Positions 31,804 through 42,663 of a DNA stretch of 64,000 nucleotides are shown in pieces. Under the pieces are notes generated by a model, which saw only the letters and a program-made list of their open reading frames with translations, had not been told where the DNA came from and searched no databases. Where the stretch lies: the NCBI GenBank assembly GCA_904066235.2, contig CAJFCV020000005.1, forward strand, positions 8,861,501 to 8,925,500, written 5' to 3'. The DNA is from Bursaphelenchus xylophilus. Lineage: Eukaryota > Nematoda > Chromadorea > Rhabditida > Aphelenchoididae. Positions within the stretch are counted from its first letter, which is position 1. Every line of letters begins with the position of its first letter. The position numbers were made by a program, and so were the translations under genes.

Positions 31804-33221
31804 AAAGGTTGAAAAGACTGTAAATAGCGTTTTTGCAAGAATGCACTATCATTTGTAATTTTTTGTTTAATCAAAAAGCCATCAGTTTTTCGATTTTCCC
31901 CAGTTGTCCTTTCCCGGCCCGGACTTTGATGCGTTCATGGCGAAGGACACTCAAAATTAAACAAAATCTAAGCATCGTATGCAGTTTTATTGTAATTTGC
32001 TGGCGTTTTCGATAATTTTAACATCGTTTTTATTATTGATTTTCCTCACTTTTGGATATCTTTTTCAAAATTTTTATGCTGATTTTCCGTTAATCCCCAA
32101 AAGTTCAAAAAAAATTTTTTTTAGTGATTTTAACTATCGAAAAAAATAATCTGATAAAATCTCTCCATGTGTTTGTTTAAATTCCTTGTTTATTGAGTAC
32201 ACCTCTCTCCGCTGTAAGAGCGGTAAAAACAATCAACAAACAGCGATAAAAAACAGCTCGGTAAATATGAAAGGCATTAATCGAGTCGAAAAATATAGAG
32301 GAAGTTGTCCCTAATCAAGGCAATCAATGGCCTGTTTTGGTCTGAACATATGGGGAAACAAATAAACAAAATTCATTTTACTACCGGCATTACTTCATTA
32401 CAGTCAATCGGGTCGATAGTTGAGTTGATAAAATTTTTGAAGATTATGGCTTGGTTAAAATTGAAAAACAAAAAAAATGATTAATTCTTGGACTTTAAAA
32501 AATTAATAATCAGAAAGGAACCAAATTACTGCGTGATGAGACACAAGGACTACAAAATTTTATTTGTGATAGAAGAGGTTTGACCTACAGAGCTTACAGG
32601 GCAGCGAGATCATAATTTTTGAATTTTTTTGCCTCTCAAGACACATATCTTACAGGCCAAAAATTAAAAAAAATTTTTACATCCGCCAAAAAAATCTCAA
32701 TTTGCAAAGATTCCCAGCTTGATATAAAAAATTTACAAAAAAATCAGCATAACAAACTCAATAAAAAACCAGAAAAACAATAAAGTCAGGAATTATTATC
32801 GTTTTTTACACCAAAATAAAATTCTATACAACGGGTATCCCCGATCAAAATTTCATTTTTTATGATAAAAAATCCTATTTTTCGCTTCTTCAAAATCCGT
32901 TATACGGAAATGTCACGCTCCTAGAAATTGTAAATTGCTCTAAAAATAATGTTTACCTTGCCGGTTGTGCAGTAATATCTTCAATTTTACAGTCCACGCT
33001 CACCCTTACACCGGCTGGTTGCAGGCGATACGTAAACATGCAAAGCGGCCATTAATCTCGACAACAAGGCGGGGTCAGAAGTCCCGCTTACTCGTGAGTT
33101 CTCCTCCGATTGTCCCCTCTTGCCAGCCCCAACCCAGAGGGGTGGAACATCGATCTTATCGCTGGGGGTTGGACCGTGATTTTTCCCCGGAATTTCCCAC
33201 AATTCCCCCGGAAATAAACAG
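31804..33221. other. Intergenic upstream of alcohol dehydrogenase
   Basis: AT-rich to about 32960, with no gene. From 32990 it becomes GC-richer and leads into the ADH core promoter. Confidence 0.45.
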
Positions 33222-33229
33222 TATATAAG
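33222..33229 (+). promoter_or_regulatory. TATA box of the alcohol dehydrogenase gene
   Basis: TATATAAG, 83 bp upstream of the ADH start codon, in a GC-richer promoter segment. Confidence 0.7.
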
Positions 33230-33304
33230 CGCTGGATCGCTACGATATTTCCAACCTATTCATAGGTCTTCAACTCGTCTTCCAACCCAACTAACAAGTT
33301 TGCA

Positions 33305-34661
33305 ATGGCTACCTTGGAGCCCATTCCTCGTACCCAAAAAGCCGCCGTCTTCGATGAGCACAATGGCAAGGTCCATATAAGAGAGATCCCCGTCCCCGAA
33401 CTTGGCCCTGATGACATCCTGGTCAAGATCATCTACTCCGGTGTCTGCCACACCGATCTTCACGTCTGGCTGGGAGATTTCCCATTGAAGGCCAAGACCC
33501 CTCCACTTGTTGGTGGTCACGAAGGTGCTGGAATTGTCGTTAAGTTGGGAACCAACGTCACCAACTTCAAGTTGGGAGATCGTGCTGGTGTTAAGGTAGG
33601 TCTGCTTAAGAAGTTATGACAATGGCGTGGTATACACGGCCTGAGTAACGTCAAGATCCTACAAAAGTCTCACACTTTCGTTTTTAGTGGATCAACTCTT
33701 CCTGCTTATGTTGTGAGCAATGTAAGCGCGGATTCGAACCCAACTGTGAGAAACTCGTCCTTTCCGGATTCCATCGCGATGGATCCTTCCAACAATATGC
33801 CGCCGTCAAGGGAACTGAAGCCGCTCCGATCCCAGAAGGCGTTGACATGGCCCTAGTCGCTCCAATCCTTTGTGCCGTAAGTTGATGACCATATCGGGGT
33901 AAAAATTAATTTAAAAAGTTAAGGGTTAACACTTCGCCCACACAGAATTGGAAAATTAGGTTCTGAGATTTTCCGATGACAAAAAGTTCAAAATTGAAAC
34001 GAAGAAGATAAAATCAGGTTTAAAACCCCTTTTCGGCAACAGCAAAGAATTTAGAGCGGTATCACGGATATCACATTTTCAGGGTCTGACCGCCTACAAA
34101 GCCCTCAAAGAATCAGAAGTCCGACCCGGCGAAATCGTTGCCATCACTGGTGCCGGCGGTGGCCTCGGAACCCTCGCCGTCCAATACGCCAAAGCCATGG
34201 GCATGCGGGTCTTGGCCATTGAGAACGGGGCCAAAGAACAGCATTGCCGCAGCATGGGAGCCGACTACTTCCTCGACCCCTTCAAGACCAACGACATTGT
34301 CAGTGCGGTTCAGCTGCTGACCGAGGGCGGTCCCCACGGAATGTGCAACTTTGCCCCATCCAAGGTGCCGGTTGAGGATGCGATCCGCTATATTCGCCCA
34401 CGAGGAACGGTTGTCATGGTTGCCTTGCCCAGAGATTCGAAGGTCACGTTCGAGGCCTTCTTCGCCATCATCCGCACCATCAAGATCCGCGGCTCGCACG
34501 TCGGCAACCGTCAGGACATGGACGAAGCCCTGCGCTTCTTCGCTCGTGGCCAAGTCAAGATCCCATGCGAAGTGGTCCCATTGGATCAACTCCCCAAAGT
34601 CTACGACAGAATGCTGAACAACCAGATCAACGGCCGTATTGTTTTGGACTTGTGGAAGTAA
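33305..34661 (+). CDS. Zinc-dependent alcohol dehydrogenase (SODH-1-like)
   Basis: Medium-chain, NAD-dependent alcohol dehydrogenase of the microbial/nematode tetrameric type, like C. elegans SODH-1. It interconverts alcohols and aldehydes in the cytosol. Three exons: 33305-33595, 33688-33876, 34083-34661, giving 352 aa, typical length. Seen: catalytic zinc ligands C48 (GVCHTD), H72 (GGHEGAG) and C159 (ILCAGLTAYKAL); structural zinc Cys C103, C106, C109, C117 (SSCLCCEQCKRGFEPNCEK); Rossmann motif GAGGGLGTLA; C-terminal NNQINGRIVLDLWK. All key residues are intact. G/C-rich third positions suggest high expression, as does the clear TATA box. AATAAAC at about 34771 is a likely polyadenylation signal. 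The tail faces the beta-glucuronidase gene (convergent, 311 bp). Confidence 0.96.
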
Positions 34662-34972
34662 AGGATGGAAGAACAAGAAAGGCCCCCAACACCAAAAAAT
34701 CTGATACCCTCTTCTTTTCACTGTCATGACAATTGTAGTTCTAGTAGCGTGTACATTTATTGCAACGACCAAATAAACTTTTCTAAGAAAATTAAGAGCG
34801 AAACAAGAACCATACAGCGATCAAATGACAAAAAAACCAAGGAAAAACGGGCTAAAACGAAAGGATATGATGTTTTAGTAATCAAAATTTAATGGCAATT
34901 CCAGTCAGGACAAGCAAAGAAAGCTTGTTCTGCATGAAGTGCAAGAAAGCCTCTTGATTACGTTAATTCAGT

Positions 34973-37608
34973 TCACAAGCTCTGCAACTCTTTGAAAATG
35001 TTTTTATATCGCCTTCTCACTAAATATGCCGAGCGTTTAGGCTGTCGTTGTCGAGTCAGCACTCCTTTATGGTTCCCATAGGCCCTTGTGGTATCTAAAA
35101 GTTGGATATAAAGACATAAAAAAAGCCTTGCTTACCTGGATGAGTCATAAAATCAGCAAATGTCCATATCATCTCACCAGCAATGATTGTTTCGTCCTTG
35201 AGACGATCAATGGCGTTGAAATTCTCTTTCAAAACATCGTGCTGATACTGCTCCGTAAAGGGGGCTCCTTGCACCTGCAATCGGTGGATAAACCCGCAGG
35301 AAATCAGATGAGAGATAAAATTGAATGTATTTATTATACAAGCCAATAAGACTTCTCCTCCTGGCAATAAACCCTTACTTGACTGTAACCTGGTAGCGCT
35401 TCGGCGCCATATTCCGTGATAAATAAAACCTTATCTGGATACAAGTTATGCGCACTCTTCATTGTCTTGTACATCCCTGTCTCGAGCAGATCCATCATGT
35501 CCAAGTGTGTGTACCAGCCGTCGTAGTGGTTGATTCCAAAAAAGTCCAAGGTCTCTGCCGTCTTCTGATTGTCGCTAAAATCTCCGCTCGCCCCGTAAAT
35601 AACGCCAAGAGGTCGGTTGTCTAAACTTCTCGCGTACGCGGTTATGTTCTTGAAGTAAGCGCCGGCGCCGCTGTTCCAGGATAGTGGTTCGTTGGCCAAG
35701 GACCACGCCATAACCGAGGGATGATTTTGATCCCGGCTAATCATCTCATGGATCATTTGCTTGTGAAGCGCCAGCATTCGAGGGTTGTTGAATGTGCTAA
35801 AAGTTTAAGTAGAAGGTTTTTAGAAGACAAAGGCGAGGTTAACATGAAAATTGGCCGTGATAAACAAAGAACCACCTTCACAAGTCACTTGGTGATTTAT
35901 AACACTTACCTCAAACTGACCGCCGGAGCTTCTGTAATCACCATTATTCCTCTTCTATCTGCTTCGTAGGCTCTCTCCTCCGTATAGGGATAATGAGAAG
36001 TCCGGTAGCAATTCGAATGGAGCCACTCAAACATATTCAAGTCCTTGGTTATTCCGACCGGATTGTAGGCTCGGCCATGGAGCTGAAAATTACAGTTGTA
36101 GGCGCGGTCTTTGACTTATGAAGGTTAGAAACCCGGCTGAAGCCGCAAAACTTGCCTCATATTCCTCATGCATTCCAAAGCCGATGCAATAAAACGGCTT
36201 GTCGTTCACAAAGATTTGCCTACTTTTGAATTCAACCGTTCTGAATCCGAAGCTCTCTGTGTAGGAGTCCAAGACTTGGCCTTGCGAGGTCACTTTGATC
36301 TAAACAATACAAACTGACTGCCTAATCTACCTGTAATTTATACAGCTTGGCCTCTCCATAGCCTCTTGGCCACCAAAACTGCACGTTTTCGATAGGTTTA
36401 AAAGGCGCTGGCCACTTAACTTGTTGTACTCGTTTCCCATCCGGGTCGTATAGGGTCATGTAGATGATAATTGGCAGCTTAGTATTGTCAACGGTCAACG
36501 AATAGTTCAATATGTCTAAAAAGATGTATATAAATTGAATCTTATATAGTCTTTCTTACTTGGTCCTTCCGTTGTGATTTTTAATGAGTTGAGGTACACT
36601 TTGTCCAACACTTGAACAGAAACAGGCCTCAGAATCCCGGCATAATTGAAGAAGTCGCAATTGGCTCTATCATAAGCGTAGGAGACATTTCCAAATCGGC
36701 CACCCGTGTAAGTGCCTTGTGGAATGGTCCCACCATTCAAAATGTTGTTTACTGCGACTGTGATCACATATTCGATGGTATTCTCCGGGAGCTCGATTTC
36801 AAACGGAAGATATCCCCCAACATGTTGGCCGGCTTCTTGACCGTTTATGTACTAGAAGAGATTTTAACGTATTGAATTGCCTATGCTGACCTACCACGAT
36901 CGCCCTGTAATTTACAGCTCCAAACCGCAATATCAACCGCTTACTGGCATCGCTGGCTCTCCGGTAATAAATGGTTTGGTACCAAACCCAACCAACATGA
37001 TTCCGAGCATCTCTATCTGTCAGCAAATCGTTGAAAGCCGCCGGGACCGGCATTCGTGTGGCATTTGAGAACTTTGCGAGGTCTCGTTGAAACCATTTGT
37101 TGATAATTCCAAGGTTGAACGCTAGAGGCGGCTCGCGAACAAATGTCCATAGGCCATCAAGCGAGTCGAGGCCGCGGATTTCATTGCGCTAAAAAAGACA
37201 ATTCTTTTGTGGGGATATCCTCAAAAAGGGGCGCTAAAACTACCAGCTAGCTAACAGGTTTGGATTAAATATATTGCATATTTATTTTGAGAATATTTTT
37301 GAGCTTTGTTTTATATTTTGAAATGTTGTCTCGTTCTGGAGACGCCACCAAGAATACATTTTCAAAAAGATACTATCAAACATTTTTTTTCTGGTTTGAT
37401 TTCACACTTTGCGCACCGTGTTGTCAACAAACAGTGTTGAATTTGTCGGCTGCCCTCCCAAAGAGCTTTATAAAATTTGCTGTGATTAATTCAAGTACTC
37501 CTCTAGCCATCAAAAAAGCAAAGACGGATTTGCATTACTTACCTGTGGATACAGCAGCCCGCTGCAGCACAATATCAACTCTGATATAAGGAGCGACGTT
37601 CTCATCAT
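34973..37608 (-). CDS. Beta-glucuronidase (glycoside hydrolase family 2)
   Basis: Hydrolyses beta-D-glucuronides; lysosomal or secreted. Nine exons: 37608-37543, 37188-36895, 36851-36560, 36515-36331, 36299-36156, 36082-35910, 35796-35379, 35274-35136, 35094-34973, giving 610 aa (human GUSB 651). Seen: signal peptide MMRTSLLISELILCCSGLLY; jelly-roll domain (GLDSLDGLWTFVREPPLAFN, GGYLPFEIELPE, FFNYAGILRPV); acid/base E421 in NHPSVMAWSLANEP; nucleophile E513 in VLFITEYGAE; GEMIWTFADFMTHPG; and YGNHKGVLTRQRQPK, carrying the N-x-K motif that recognises the glucuronate carboxylate. The last exon is short and easily missed. The intron after 36156 appears to use a GC donor (GAG|GCAAGT). All catalytic residues are present, so it should be active. 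Confidence 0.94.
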
Positions 37609-39440
37609 TTCCCAGACGCCTTCTAAAGTACAATACTAGTTATTTACACTGCCCTCTAATTTTTTTGTTGGTCAATCGGTCAGTCTCGAAAAGTTTTGAC
37701 TGATAAGTCCCTCCGAACATCAAAACGAGTTTGCAAAGAGTAAAAACAAAACGTTTTGAATAGCGAACAGCCCGCACTTTATAATGAGTCCGGAGCGCCC
37801 GGACTTTTGCTGGGATCCAAGCCATTTAGCTAATTCGAGGTTAGCTAAATGTTTTCAAATGAACGTCTCTGTTGACTAATGATGGTGACTGTCAGAAGGA
37901 GTGATCAATTTTTAATGAGGAAGTGCTCAAAATGCGACGCTCGCATGTATCTCTGTGAAACTTTAAGCAAGAATAAATAAGGTGCGCAATGCTACAAAAC
38001 GTTGTTAATTAAAGAAAAGCGGGATGTCTGGACAACGCAATGGCTGTTCCCAAATTTTAGGTGTTAAGCTATCCAAGGGCATTAATCTTGTTAGTTATCC
38101 TAACGCAGCCGTCTCCTAGCCTACCCCTTGCTAACGACGACACATAATCTTTGCAAACCCGCAATCCATAGTATCGTTGACCCGAACTCTCGATGACTCG
38201 AAAAGCCGCAACACCCCAAATATGTATATAAGAGTTTGGAAGCTGTCTTTAAATATTCCGAATATGTTCCTAAACACAAAAATTAGTGTAGGATTCATGT
38301 TTTAGACCGGTAATAAAATCCGTCTGAGAAAGGAGCGTTACGTTCCACTCTTCGATTAAAAGTACATGTTTAAGACATACAGTATGAACAATCAAAAATT
38401 GGTCGACCTGTACGTCAGATATCGTATCCAAAAAGCCACTCTAAGTTTTTTCGTTGAATTTCTCCGCGGAGACTCCGCCGATTTTCCCGAAATTCAGATT
38501 TTCCTGTAGCTGAGACCCGCCATTTTTAACCGATTGAATTTCAGAAAAATATATTTTGAATTGACCTTTCTTTGCCTTCCCAAAGTTTTGAATAATTATT
38601 TTCGAGCCGAAACCGCTTAAACTTTGAAAATTTGTATAACTGTGGAATCGGTGTATTTGGATGAAACTTGGTGCAATTATGTTTCACAACATGCAGATTC
38701 TCTTTGCTAATTATCAAATCTTACCTTCCATTCTACTATGAATTGCCGTAGTAAGTGGATTACGGTAGAAAAATCAAAATATTGTTGATGTAAAGCTATG
38801 CATATATTGTTGATTTTTTGACGATTTTCTGATTTTTTCCAGGCGTTATCCATGATGATTTTGTCTAAAGTAGAAGCAATACGGATTTTAGCAGCAATCC
38901 AAAGAACCCCATCATCATGACATCTTCTTCAAAAACGTTCTACAGGGTGGTTCAAGATGCCTCTCTGTAATATTTTAGCTCAAAAAATTGTATATTAAAA
39001 TTCTGCCTTCACTGCCGATTAAAGTTTTAATCGTCCTTTATAAGACGTTTCAACAAACGCGCGATAAATACATGATGCATAAGCTTCCGTCACGTAGCTG
39101 TTTTTGTTTTTGTGACACTGGCAGAATCAAAAGCACAAATCACATTCTGATTTGTGATTGGTCGCTCACTTTTTTGATACGATCTTGGTGATCACAGAAG
39201 AAGAAATAATGGTGGTGTACTATATGCACTATGATTAAAACTTGGCCTTGAATTGCTATGACAAAAACAAATTTGAAGTCATGGATTGCAACAAAAATTG
39301 TAACAAGACAAGGCTGACTACAATTGCCGCTCTCGTTTGAGCAGTTTTTCCTTCCTTATTTTCCTACTCAACTGGTCACAAGACAAAAAAACCCACTCGG
39401 TAATGGGCGAAAAGATTATTGTGTAACGATCGCTGTAGAA
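37609..39440. other. Intergenic between beta-glucuronidase and P450
   Basis: Divergent promoters lie at each edge. At 37918 there is a lone MITE A-type end (AGGAAGTGCTCAAAATGCGA). 38645-38870 holds a dispersed repeat. No gene. Confidence 0.45.
38645..38870 (+). repeat. Dispersed repeat, copy shared with 7.6 kb
   Basis: Inverted relative to 7570-7850: TGGATGAAACTTGGTGCAAT, CATGCAGATTCTCTTTGC and GCCGTAGTAAGTGGATTACG match its reverse complement. This copy lacks the GC-rich arms that flank the 7.6-kb copy. Confidence 0.65.
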
Positions 39441-39448
39441 TATAAAAG
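39441..39448 (+). promoter_or_regulatory. TATA box of the P450 gene
   Basis: TATAAAAG, 76 bp upstream of the P450 start codon. Confidence 0.65.
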
Positions 39449-39516
39449 AGACCCCCAAATTGTTTTTATCAACTCCGCGATAAAAGCGCGCGGGCGTCGA
39501 GAAAGTTAGGCTCGCA

Positions 39517-42500
39517 ATGATTTCGATTGCAACGTGTGTTGCTGTTTTTGTGGCGGCTTGGTTGATGTAAGTTGGTTTCAAGATTGAGTTTTCATTTTTT
39601 GAAAGAAGATCTTTTGGCCTCGAGGCCCTCAAGCAACTAGCGGAGGTTCGGCGCAGGGATGCCGAAAAACAGAACTATGAGGCTATTTAGAGCTAGAAAT
39701 AGGCAAAATTTTTTGTCCAAAAATTGGACAAAGTAATCTTGTCCAATTTTTGGACGTAACCACCTTTTTTGGATGTTTCAATCAAAGATTTGCGTTATTT
39801 TTGTTCAGAAATTATATGACTTTTAGAAAAGCCATCTACCACACGACGTACTGGAGACGTCTGAATGTCCCAGGTCCCCCATCCTTGCCAGTTCTTGGCT
39901 GCCTTTGGACTACGGGCTGGAATACCGTGTGCTACTCCAAGATAATCTCCGAATGGTCGCGGAAGTACGGCGGCTGCTATGGATTCCAAAAAGGCGCTGT
40001 GAACTTCCTCGTTCTCAGCGATCCAAAATTAGTGAAGGAGGTCATGGTGGAGAAATTCAATGTTTTCCACTCAAAAAGGGTCAGTTATGAGAAATGACCA
40101 AAGATTTGCATTGAAGATATGTACTGACCATTTTTCTTTTTTCAGGAGGCTCCATCGCATGGAGAACCAGACCAAATCGCCACGGTTAGCGTGTTTTCGG
40201 CAGGAGGGAAGCGTTGGAAGAGAATTCGCAGCATTTTGAATCCGGCATTTTCCACGAAGAATCTTAAAAGGGTAGGGCATCTATAATATAAGTTTTAAGG
40301 CCCTTTATGTATAATAGAGGTTTCAAAACCTCATACAAAAGATTCACAAGATCTTAAATTAAACTTTTCAGTTAATGCCGACGATATACGATGCTGCCGA
40401 CCGAATGGTAGAGCACATGGATAAAAGGAGAGTAAATGGGAAATCGCTCGATGTCACACCGTAAGTTTTAACGCTCTCAACTTGCTACTTAGCGTCGCCA
40501 CTTTTTATTACTTTTTTGGTTCTAGATTCTTCTTTGAAATGACATTGGACATGATGCTGCGAGTTGCGTTTGGTCAAGACGGCAGCAGACAATGGCAAAA
40601 TCCGTTGGCAGACGAGCTTCGCTACCAATTCAAGAACGTGAACAGTCTTATCATGATGCTGTCTTGGATGTTCCCATCGTTTTGGCGACCACTTTACGAG
40701 ATTGAGCAGCGCATGAACATGATTTCAAAGCGCGGAGTCGGCGCTGGAATATACAAAATGGGAGAGTTGATCAAGGAGAGGAAAAAGTTGAAGGTGAGTA
40801 GAAATGCGTTGTTAGCATCTATTACAGTTTGCTTTTGACACTCTTTGACGCTTTTTTATTATAAAAAAATTGTCTTCCAGGATGCGGGAGAAAAGTCGGA
40901 AGGCCATGAAGACTTTATCGACATCCTCCTTGAGAATGAAACGACTGAGTCGCAATATGAGAAGACTGTGGTCTACAACAACGTAGATGCCAAAGTGGTC
41001 AAGAAGATGGACATAACGGAGATTCAGTATTCTTGCTTGATCTTCCTTCTGGCAGGGTAAGACATACAAGACAGATTTTTACCCTCTGTCTATGGCCACA
41101 AGTTTATTTGACCTTTTCAGCCCGGAAACAACGGCCGTCACCATGACTTTTGTCACGTATTATCTGGCCAAATACCCGGAAATGCAGGAGAAATTGAGAA
41201 AAGAAATTGAAGACGTTTGTGTTGATCCGGTAAGACATAAAATTCAGGAACACTCACTTTATCACATATTTTCAGGAGCCCAGTTATGAGCAACTCGCCG
41301 AACTAAAATACGCCGAGATCTTTGTCAGAGAGGCTCTGAGATTAGAACCAAATGCCTCGGGGTGAGTGATTTTGGTCGTGGTTAACCCTTTTCGGACGAG
41401 TCGGCACGTCCTGCTAAAAATGAAAGAGGGCACCCTGCTGAGCAACGGCATAATAGTGGTTCAGTCCATCGAAGGGTTATTTGGGACTTATGAAAAAAAA
41501 ATGTCCTAAAAGGTACCCCCCATTTGACATATCTCTTTTAAAATTTTTGTGACAAGCTGCAGGTCGGAAACTACCCCTAAATTAAAGTCGAGGAGTCCTA
41601 GTACTGTTACATCCAAGAACTGTCCGAATCGGACCACTATAGGATTTGTTATCGATTTTTTGAAGTTGAATTTTTAATTTTGGTCCATTTTGGTCCTAAA
41701 ATCAAGTATCTTACTCGATCGTTTAACAAACGAAATTTTTTTTAGAGCCATCAGTCGCCGCTGCACCCAGGACACATATCTGAGCAACGGTGTGTTTGTC
41801 AAGGCTGGAACTGCAATCGAAATTGACGCTCCGACATTGCATCGGAATACTGAGGTTTGGGGAGAGGATGCCAATGAATTTAGACCGGAAAGGTAAGGAA
41901 TACAAGAAGTGGGGCCCTTAGATTTTTCAAAAATAGTGCAAATAGGAGGAATTGCTTGACATTTGAAGTGGTTATGCCTTCAAGGGTTTTTACAATGCAA
42001 GTAATATTAGTTTTGTCATTTATTTTGAGTTTGAAAGTGATCCTGGACGCGAGCTGCGTTATTAAAACCGTAGCGAGCTACAGTGGCATACCTGATCCAG
42101 TGGCAAAAAACATACCATTTTGCATCCCAGAAGTATCAAAAATGTGACAAAATACCTCCATTTCCAAGTGAAAGACTCCGATTTCAGAAGCACGCCCGCT
42201 TTTTTTGTGAGGGAAAAGGCCGCTTTTCAAAACGGAGTTTTTTTCACCTGGAGAGGGAGGTATTTTGCTGCATTTTCGATACTTCCCGGATGCAAAATGG
42301 CATATCGTTTGCCACTGGATCCGGGCCTCTGCTGTAATTTGACTCGATGTATCGCATTCCGCAGCCGACCTCGAAAGTTATTTCCTCGAAAGAAACTGAA
42401 GTTTATCCCTTCCTTTTACAGATATCTCGAGCCTTCTGCTATCGAGCAAAGTTACTCGTTTGGTGGTGGTCCCCGGATTTGTATTGGGATGAGGCTAGCG

Positions 42501-42641
42501 CTGCTCACAGAGAAGATCTTACTCGTCAAACTGCTGCGTAAATACCGCTTTAAAATGGCCGCTGACACCGACTCTTTCGCGTACACTGGAGCATTTACCT
42601 ATACGGTTGATCGTATGAACGTGCTGCTTGAAGAACTTTAA
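39517..42641 (+). CDS. Cytochrome P450, microsomal, CYP3-clan-like
   Basis: Haem monooxygenase anchored in the ER, oxidising lipophilic substrates with electrons from P450 reductase. Ten exons: 39517-39566, 39809-40079, 40146-40271, 40372-40460, 40526-40793, 40881-41056, 41121-41229, 41276-41361, 41746-41892, 42422-42641, giving 513 aa. Seen: N-terminal anchor MISIATCVAVFVAAWLI, proline hinge NVPGPPSLPVLG, C-helix GKRWKRIRSILNPAFS, I-helix AGPETTAVTMTF, K-helix ExxR in FVREALRLEP, PERF-type FRPERY, and the haem loop FGGGPRICIGMRLA with ligand C461. All conserved. The I-helix and K-helix motifs fit the CYP3 clan (C. elegans CYP13/CYP25), which is inference. Intron 9 (529 bp) contains MITE B copy 7. 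The stop is only 22 bp from the stop of the convergent UGT. Confidence 0.95.
42081..42334. mobile_element. MITE family B, copy 7 (intronic)
   Basis: TA-flanked, CAGTGGCATACCTGATCCAG to TGGATCCGGGCCTCTGCTG. Lies inside intron 9 of the P450 gene; the ends are more diverged than in other copies. Confidence 0.88.
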
Positions 42642-42663
42642 CTTATACTCGAATATTTAGGGT

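Noticed and set aside
31145..31852. 235-codon minus-strand frame with LRAATLRAA-type repeats
   Set aside because: Translation of the TGCGGGCA arrays of the foldback element; starts without ATG.
34113..34772. 219-codon minus-strand frame
   Set aside because: Shadow of ADH exon 3.
39597..39690. Open stretch in P450 intron 1 (FGLEALKQLAEVRRRDAEKQ)
   Set aside because: Could be a coding remnant, but it has no borders and is not needed for the P450 model.
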